This document shows positions 60,393 through 64,000 of a DNA stretch of 64,000 nucleotides, one piece after another. The position numbers were made by a program, and so were the translations under genes. The notes under the pieces are model-generated. The model ran no database searches. It saw only the letters and a list, made by a program, of their open reading frames with translations, and was not told where the DNA came from. Source of the stretch: Hydrogenovibrio sp965140365 (GTDB taxonomy: Bacteria; Pseudomonadota; Gammaproteobacteria; Thiomicrospirales; Thiomicrospiraceae). The DNA lies in assembly GCA_965140365.1 (NCBI GenBank), contig OZ223196.1. One strand, written 5' to 3'. The number at the start of each line of letters is the position of its first letter. The stretch's first letter is position 1.

Positions 60393-61179
60393 TTCATCGA
60401 GTAGTTCAGCCGGTGACGTCATTAATGACAGTTCGGTCAATTTACAAAATGGCGGAACGGTCGTTCAAATGGGGGTCAATCCGCCGAGTGGTCGTGCTGG
60501 TTCCGGTGCAACCGGTGGTGGCAGTAGTTATGCATATAACGTGTTGGATGGCGGAGCAATCGAGTCGGCTTTCGGGTTCGGTGAAGACGTTTTAGGCTTT
60601 GGTGAAGACGTTTTAAACACGTTTGAAGGGTCGACCGGAGATTTGTTTGATTCGGTCGACAACGTTGTTGATGTCACGACAGAATTAAATAGTGAGTCGC
60701 TTGGTTTTGCTAGTGATGTATTTGATTCGGCGGTTGGTGTCACGGAAGACGCAATGGAGCAAAATGCTTACTCGACAGAGTTGGCATTTGACAGCGTCGA
60801 TAAAGTCATTGACGTAACGAGCGAGTTAAACGAAAACACGCTTGGTTTTGCAAGTGGCGCAATTGAGTCCGCGGCTGGTGTCACGGAGAATGCTTTAGAG
60901 CATAACGCCTACACGACCGAATTGGCTTATGAGTTTGCTGATAATTCATTGGAGTCGGTGAATAAAAACAGTGCGGCGATGATGGGCTTTGCAGACAGTC
61001 AAGTGAATACTTTGGCGGCCACAACGAGCGGTGTTATCAATACTGTGAAAAGCCTGGCCGAAAACTTGAAAGCCGGAGCGACGTCTGAGCAAAGCGGGGC
61101 GCAAAAAACCCTGTTATATGTCGTGGTCTCGCTGGTTGCGGTGGTATTAATCGTTTTGATGATGCGGGGTAAAAAATGA
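60385..61179 (+). CDS. Ser-rich repeat protein with C-terminal TM helix
   Basis: The 264-residue protein begins with a run of Ser and a Gly-rich stretch. A heptad GFGEDVL is duplicated (64-77), and two tandem 47-residue repeats occupy 88-134 and 135-181 (VDVTTELN/VDVTSELN, NAYSTELA/NAYTTELA). A membrane helix (about 241-259) ends the protein. The helical repeats suggest an elongated coiled-coil structure anchored in the virion membrane. Role unknown. Confidence 0.6.
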   Translation: MSSSSSSSAGDVINDSSVNLQNGGTVVQMGVNPPSGRAGSGATGGGSSYAYNVLDGGAIESAFGFGEDVLGFGEDVLNTFEGSTGDLFDSVDNVVDVTTELNSESLGFASDVFDSAVGVTEDAMEQNAYSTELAFDSVDKVIDVTSELNENTLGFASGAIESAAGVTENALEHNAYTTELAYEFADNSLESVNKNSAAMMGFADSQVNTLAATTSGVINTVKSLAENLKAGATSEQSGAQKTLLYVVVSLVAVVLIVLMMRGKK

Positions 61180-61916
61180 AGTTTATTATTGAGCCGGGCG
61201 GACGTAAGCAAGTTGAACTTGAACACCGTTTCCTACTTGTCATTTACGCAAGTGATGTGTTTGAAATCGAAGTGGCTGGAAAGCCAGCTTTTGAACTGCG
61301 AAATAAACAGCGTATTGACTTGATGGAACCGCGCCGGGCGCAGTTGATTAACCGGAAAACGGAAGTTCTGGAAGTTGAATTGCAGACGTCAGCATTTGAG
61401 ATTAAGGAACAGGATTCCGTAACCATCGCGCCGGGTTCGCAAGTAAGTATTGCGCCGGGTTCGTCGATTGACGTTGGAACGGTTCAGATTGCCGATGATG
61501 CGGATATCCTGATTCGGGATGGTTCTCAAGTTGGAGTAAATAATTTTCCAGATACGCAGAATGTAGAAGGAAAGGTTGTAGTGTCTGAACTTCCGGCGGT
61601 TGTAGTGTCTGAACTTCCGGCGGTGAGTATCGCGGATAAGGTCGTGGAAGATACTTCCGGCCAGGTGATCGGTTTGGACAAAATCGAATGTACGCCGCAG
61701 GTAAAAACGATTGCTGGTAACAGTAACCGCAAGTTAATTGAGATTAAAGCGGCCTTAGCCAATTCCGGGAATATCTGGATTGGCGGAGACGCCGCCGGGC
61801 GTGGCATTCCGCTTGGGATGGGGGAAGCCTATTCCGGAAAGATTACGGCAGACATCCAAATTTTTGCGGAAGTCGCCGGGGATGAAGTGTATTTGATGGA
61901 AGTCATGGGGGTCTAA
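61176..61916 (+). CDS. candidate spike/vertex protein
   Basis: The 246-residue protein is all-beta in appearance. It contains short repeats: VTIAPGSQ/VSIAPGSS and a duplicated VVVSELPA encoded by an exact 24-bp tandem repeat (61575-61598 and 61599-61622). The C-terminal 80 residues (KLIEIKAALANSGNIWIGG) look like a receptor-type beta domain. A vertex or spike function is inferred from position between virion genes and the fibre-like gene. Confidence 0.5.
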   Translation: MKFIIEPGGRKQVELEHRFLLVIYASDVFEIEVAGKPAFELRNKQRIDLMEPRRAQLINRKTEVLEVELQTSAFEIKEQDSVTIAPGSQVSIAPGSSIDVGTVQIADDADILIRDGSQVGVNNFPDTQNVEGKVVVSELPAVVVSELPAVSIADKVVEDTSGQVIGLDKIECTPQVKTIAGNSNRKLIEIKAALANSGNIWIGGDAAGRGIPLGMGEAYSGKITADIQIFAEVAGDEVYLMEVMGV

Positions 61917-62669
61917 ATGCCAGTTTCAGGAGCAAACCCACTCGCGTTAATTGCGTCGTTGCAAAACGGTGCAAATTTGGTGAATTACTATGACAAAGAC
62001 GCCATTAACGATATGCAATCGGCTCAAGATGAAGCCATTTTAGGCGCGGTGGGAACCGCGTTAAATCAGAAAAGCAACACCGGCCACGGCCACCAAATCA
62101 ATGATGTGTCGGGTTTGCAGAACGCGTTAAATCAAAAAAGCAACACCGGCCACGGCCACCAAATCAATGATGTGTCGGGTTTGCAAGCCGCATTGGATAC
62201 AAAGCTTGCTAATGGCGGAAAGGCGGCGGATTCGGATAAGCTGGGCGGGGTTGGCCCATCTAAATACGTGCGAACGAACTCAATTCAAGCACTTGCGGCA
62301 TCGTCGCCTTTGAGATTTAGGCAGGATACGGGGTACTTGAGTATTTATAAGGGCGCGGGTTCTGTGTCAAGTTCTGTTAATTTGAATCCAATCATTAACG
62401 AGATGCTGGGCGGTCAAATCAGTGGCTTTGGGATTGGTGCGGTTCGCCGTATGGCGTTCCATAATTATCTTGATATTCCGGTTGATGTATATCAAGGGGA
62501 TGAGGTTTTAGCCGCTATGGGGTCACCGACTGCAATGGTTGTGCTATACACAAACGATGCATCAGGCGGATACATGGAAATCCCGGAGGGGAAATGGATG
62601 TGTTTAGAGAAACTGTCTGCAAACCCTGATAGTAATTCTGGATACGCAATGTGGATGAGGGTCGAATGA
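61917..62669 (+). CDS. fibre-like host-recognition protein
   Basis: The 250-residue protein carries two perfect copies of the phage tail-fibre repeat unit NTGHGHQINDVSGLQ with flanking ALNQKS, followed by ALDTKLANGGKAADSDKLGG, a standard fibre shaft-to-head transition. The distal part (GSPTAMVVLYTNDASGGYMEI) is a likely receptor-binding domain. Presence in a tailless phage implies a spike built from fibre modules. Confidence 0.7.
   Translation: MPVSGANPLALIASLQNGANLVNYYDKDAINDMQSAQDEAILGAVGTALNQKSNTGHGHQINDVSGLQNALNQKSNTGHGHQINDVSGLQAALDTKLANGGKAADSDKLGGVGPSKYVRTNSIQALAASSPLRFRQDTGYLSIYKGAGSVSSSVNLNPIINEMLGGQISGFGIGAVRRMAFHNYLDIPVDVYQGDEVLAAMGSPTAMVVLYTNDASGGYMEIPEGKWMCLEKLSANPDSNSGYAMWMRVE
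62058..62189 (+). repeat. 66-bp direct tandem duplication in the fibre-like gene
   Basis: Two copies (62058-62123 and 62124-62189) differ at very few positions. The unit is a multiple of 3, so copy-number change preserves the frame and lengthens or shortens the shaft by 22 residues. Confidence 0.85.
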
Positions 62670-63028
62670 ATATTCAGTCTTTGAGCGAGGGAAATGAGTT
62701 TTTTAAAGTCACTTATGAGGGCGGAGACTCGTTGTACTTGGGGAAAGCGCAAATTGATTCTGATGAACGTTTTGAAGAAATCAAGGCGCTAATAGATTCC
62801 GGAGAATACCAGCCATTTGTGCCAATGTCACCAGAAGAAATCGAAAAGTTAAGCAACGAAAAACGAGTTTTTGAGATTGATAAACGTCTTGTGGAAATCG
62901 ACTTAGAAAGCGTGCGGCCACTGCGAGCCATTCAAAACGCAACGCAAAAAACGGCAGACACGGACAAGTTGAGTGAATTGGACACGGAGGCGGCGCAACT
63001 GAGGGCAGAGCGCGCCGGTCTGGTGTGA
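62666..63028 (+). CDS. possible fibre assembly protein with coiled-coil end
   Basis: The 120-residue protein has an N-terminal part (FFKVTYEGGDSLYLGK) and a C-terminal coiled coil ending ELDTEAAQLRAERAGLV. Its place directly after a fibre gene and the RAIQNATQKTADTDKL segment recall tail-fibre assembly proteins. ATG 62666 overlaps the previous stop (ATGA); an upstream in-frame ATG at 62651 is less likely. Confidence 0.5.
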   Translation: MNIQSLSEGNEFFKVTYEGGDSLYLGKAQIDSDERFEEIKALIDSGEYQPFVPMSPEEIEKLSNEKRVFEIDKRLVEIDLESVRPLRAIQNATQKTADTDKLSELDTEAAQLRAERAGLV

Positions 63029-63501
63029 CGAAAGAAGTAAAAATTTTAATCGCGGTCGCGGTGGCCGCGTTGATCGGTTGGGGAGTATATAAAATGCGAT
63101 TACCACGCGGGATTAGAAACAACAATCCGGGCAATATCCGAATGAGCGGGAGCGCTTGGGTCGGCAAAGTCGGAAACGACGGCGCGTTTGAGAAGTTCGA
63201 CAAGATGGAAAACGGCGTGCGAGCCTTGACCATCCTAGTGTCAAACTACTATTACCGCCACGGCATTAAAACAGTGCGCGGCATTATCAACCGATACGCC
63301 CCGCCAAGTGAAAACGCCACCGATTCATACGTGAATCACGTCGCGGCCAAGGCCGGGGTAAACCCGGACGAACAATTGCCAGCGCTGGAACCGTATTTGC
63401 GCGATATTGTCGAAGCAATCATCTACCACGAAAACGGGCGAACGATTGCAGATTACGACATTGCGCGCGGTATTTCCGAAGGCATGAAGGCGGTCGCGTG
63501 A
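63025..63501 (+). CDS. membrane-anchored lytic transglycosylase-like protein
   Basis: The 158-residue protein starts with a helix (about 5-22) and then has LPRGIRNNNPGNIRMSGSAW, the hallmark of phage structural peptidoglycan hydrolases. YAPPSENATDSYVNHVA and ITYHENGR-like segments follow. It would open the cell wall at entry; PM2 P7 has an analogous role. Start GTG 63025 overlaps the previous stop. Confidence 0.75.
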   Translation: MTKEVKILIAVAVAALIGWGVYKMRLPRGIRNNNPGNIRMSGSAWVGKVGNDGAFEKFDKMENGVRALTILVSNYYYRHGIKTVRGIINRYAPPSENATDSYVNHVAAKAGVNPDEQLPALEPYLRDIVEAIIYHENGRTIADYDIARGISEGMKAVA

Positions 63502-63659
63502 ACGCTCAGTCAGTTGGTCAGGAAATTTTAAAAGGCGTGGTGATTGGCGTTTTCGTCATCGCCATTACATCGTGGATGCGGAATCGAAACATTATTGCGC
63601 CACCGGTAGCCAAGAATGAAACAGAGGATGGGTATTCAAACCTATGGGGGGTTCTATGA
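63498..63659 (+). CDS. 53-residue single-TM protein
   Basis: GTG start overlapping the preceding stop. One helix (about 12-26, GVVIGVFVIAITSWM), then a basic, polar tail. Tight coupling to both neighbours supports coding. Possibly lysis- or virion-related. Confidence 0.6.
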   Translation: MNAQSVGQEILKGVVIGVFVIAITSWMRNRNIIAPPVAKNETEDGYSNLWGVL

Positions 63660-63817
63660 GTAGCGAAAAGAAAAAATCGAAAACGTGGTTAGGCTGGATT
63701 CTGTTTGGCGTCATTTCGGCTGGTGGTGTATATGTTGGCCTACCGCCAACCGTCACCGCGCCGGTCGCCAATGCCGTCAGTGATTCGGTATCCGAAATGG
63801 TCGAATGGGATGATTAA
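63656..63817 (+). CDS. 53-residue single-TM protein
   Basis: A lysine-rich N-terminus, one helix (about 11-28) and an acidic tail ending EWDD. It overlaps both neighbours (ATGA at the start, TAATG at the end). Confidence 0.6.
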   Translation: MSSEKKKSKTWLGWILFGVISAGGVYVGLPPTVTAPVANAVSDSVSEMVEWDD

Positions 63818-63990
63818 TGGCGGAACTAGAAATTATTCGCCAGTTAGCAGAGTACGGCGTAACGGTGCCGGGCGGCGCGATGCTGTTCATTATCTGGCGG
63901 CAGTATTTGACCATTCAAGCGTTAAAACTTGAGTTGGTCAAGTTGAAAGTAATCGTGGAATCACACGACAATCACATCAATAAGGGGTAA
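63817..63990 (+). CDS. 57-residue small membrane protein
   Basis: A short hydrophobic segment (about 15-31) precedes an amphipathic helix (LELVKLKVIVESHDNHI), a layout seen in small holin- or spanin-like proteins. The function is unproven. Confidence 0.5.
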   Translation: MAELEIIRQLAEYGVTVPGGAMLFIIWRQYLTIQALKLELVKLKVIVESHDNHINKG

Positions 63991-63993
63991 GGC

Positions 63994-64000
63994 ATGGCAA
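63994..64000 (+). CDS. start of the next prophage gene (cut by window end)
   Basis: An ATG preceded by AAGGGGTAAGGC, the element's usual ribosome site pattern. Only two codons are in the window. Confidence 0.4.

Larger units (their letters stand above)
51964..64000. mobile_element. corticovirus (PM2)-like prophage, right end outside window
   Basis: A block of compact, often overlapping genes combines a divergent HTH regulator, methyltransferase, HUH rolling-circle initiator, A32-like packaging ATPase, a PM2 P2-like major capsid protein, many single-TM proteins, a fibre-like protein and a lytic transglycosylase. No terminase, portal, sheath or tape-measure gene is present, which fits tailless membrane-containing phages. 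The left end is set at the dif-like sequence; the right end lies beyond 64000, so a complete element cannot be shown. Confidence 0.8.

Noticed and set aside
1..64000. CRISPR arrays, insertion sequences or transposases
   Set aside because: No regularly spaced 25-40 bp repeats with unique spacers, and no transposase-like protein, were seen in the window.

Overview
The window looks like the chromosome of a free-living, sulfur-oxidising gammaproteobacterium of the Thiomicrospira/Hydrogenovibrio/Thiomicrorhabdus type. This rests on the sulfide:quinone oxidoreductase, on gammaproteobacterial gene orders (tig-clpP-clpX-lon-hup; gyrA-serC-pheA-hisC-tyrA-aroA-cmk-rpsA-ihfB; ubiG-gph-yciK), and on overall protein similarity judged by eye. 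No database search was possible.

Layout. 0.2-4.3 kb (minus strand): mfd and a csiV-like gene. 4.5-8.1 kb: a porter-less RND/MMPL-like membrane protein, sqr, and a TRIC/UPF0126 protein. 8.1-12 kb: a LolC/E-type permease, lolD, and the ABC-F gene yheS. 12.5-18.8 kb: trigger factor, ClpP, ClpX, Lon and HU. 18.9-19.4 kb: a duplicated tRNA-Val/tRNA-Asp pair behind a strong promoter. 19.6-26.8 kb: fabI and a Yej-type peptide ABC transporter. 26.8-32.6 kb: ppsA, a membrane c-type cytochrome, and ubiG-gph-yciK. 32.8-45.3 kb: gyrA, aromatic amino acid, serine and histidine biosynthesis genes, cmk, rpsA, ihfB, lapA and pyrF. 45.3-50.2 kb (minus strand): a PdsS/PdsR-like two-component pair, a bicupin and rpoN. 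50.4-51.9 kb: two poorly characterised accessory genes.

From about 51.96 kb to the window end lies a prophage-like element that fits tailless, membrane-containing, double-jelly-roll phages related to corticovirus PM2. In order it has a divergent HTH regulator, an operator region, small early genes, a C5 cytosine methyltransferase with a zinc-finger tail, a P2-gpA/PM2-P12-like rolling-circle initiator, an A32-like packaging ATPase, a strong terminator, then a late operon with a PM2 P2-like major capsid protein, many one-TM proteins, a spike/fibre-like protein and a membrane-anchored lytic transglycosylase. No terminase, portal or tail gene is seen. The element runs off the right edge and no integrase is visible. 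Its left edge coincides with a sequence whose XerC arm and central hexamer match gammaproteobacterial dif, which suggests XerCD-mediated integration.

Three non-coding patterns stand out. (1) A 10-bp palindrome, CCAGGCCTGG, is greatly over-represented (11 exact copies) and forms the core of several gapless terminator hairpins. (2) A GTGAC-containing iteron-like array lies inside the methyltransferase gene just upstream of rep, its copies falling in different reading frames. (3) A two-tier operator system in the prophage comprises three TTTCCCGG palindromes, plus TTACCGGAAA pairs shared by the regulator promoter and the late promoter.
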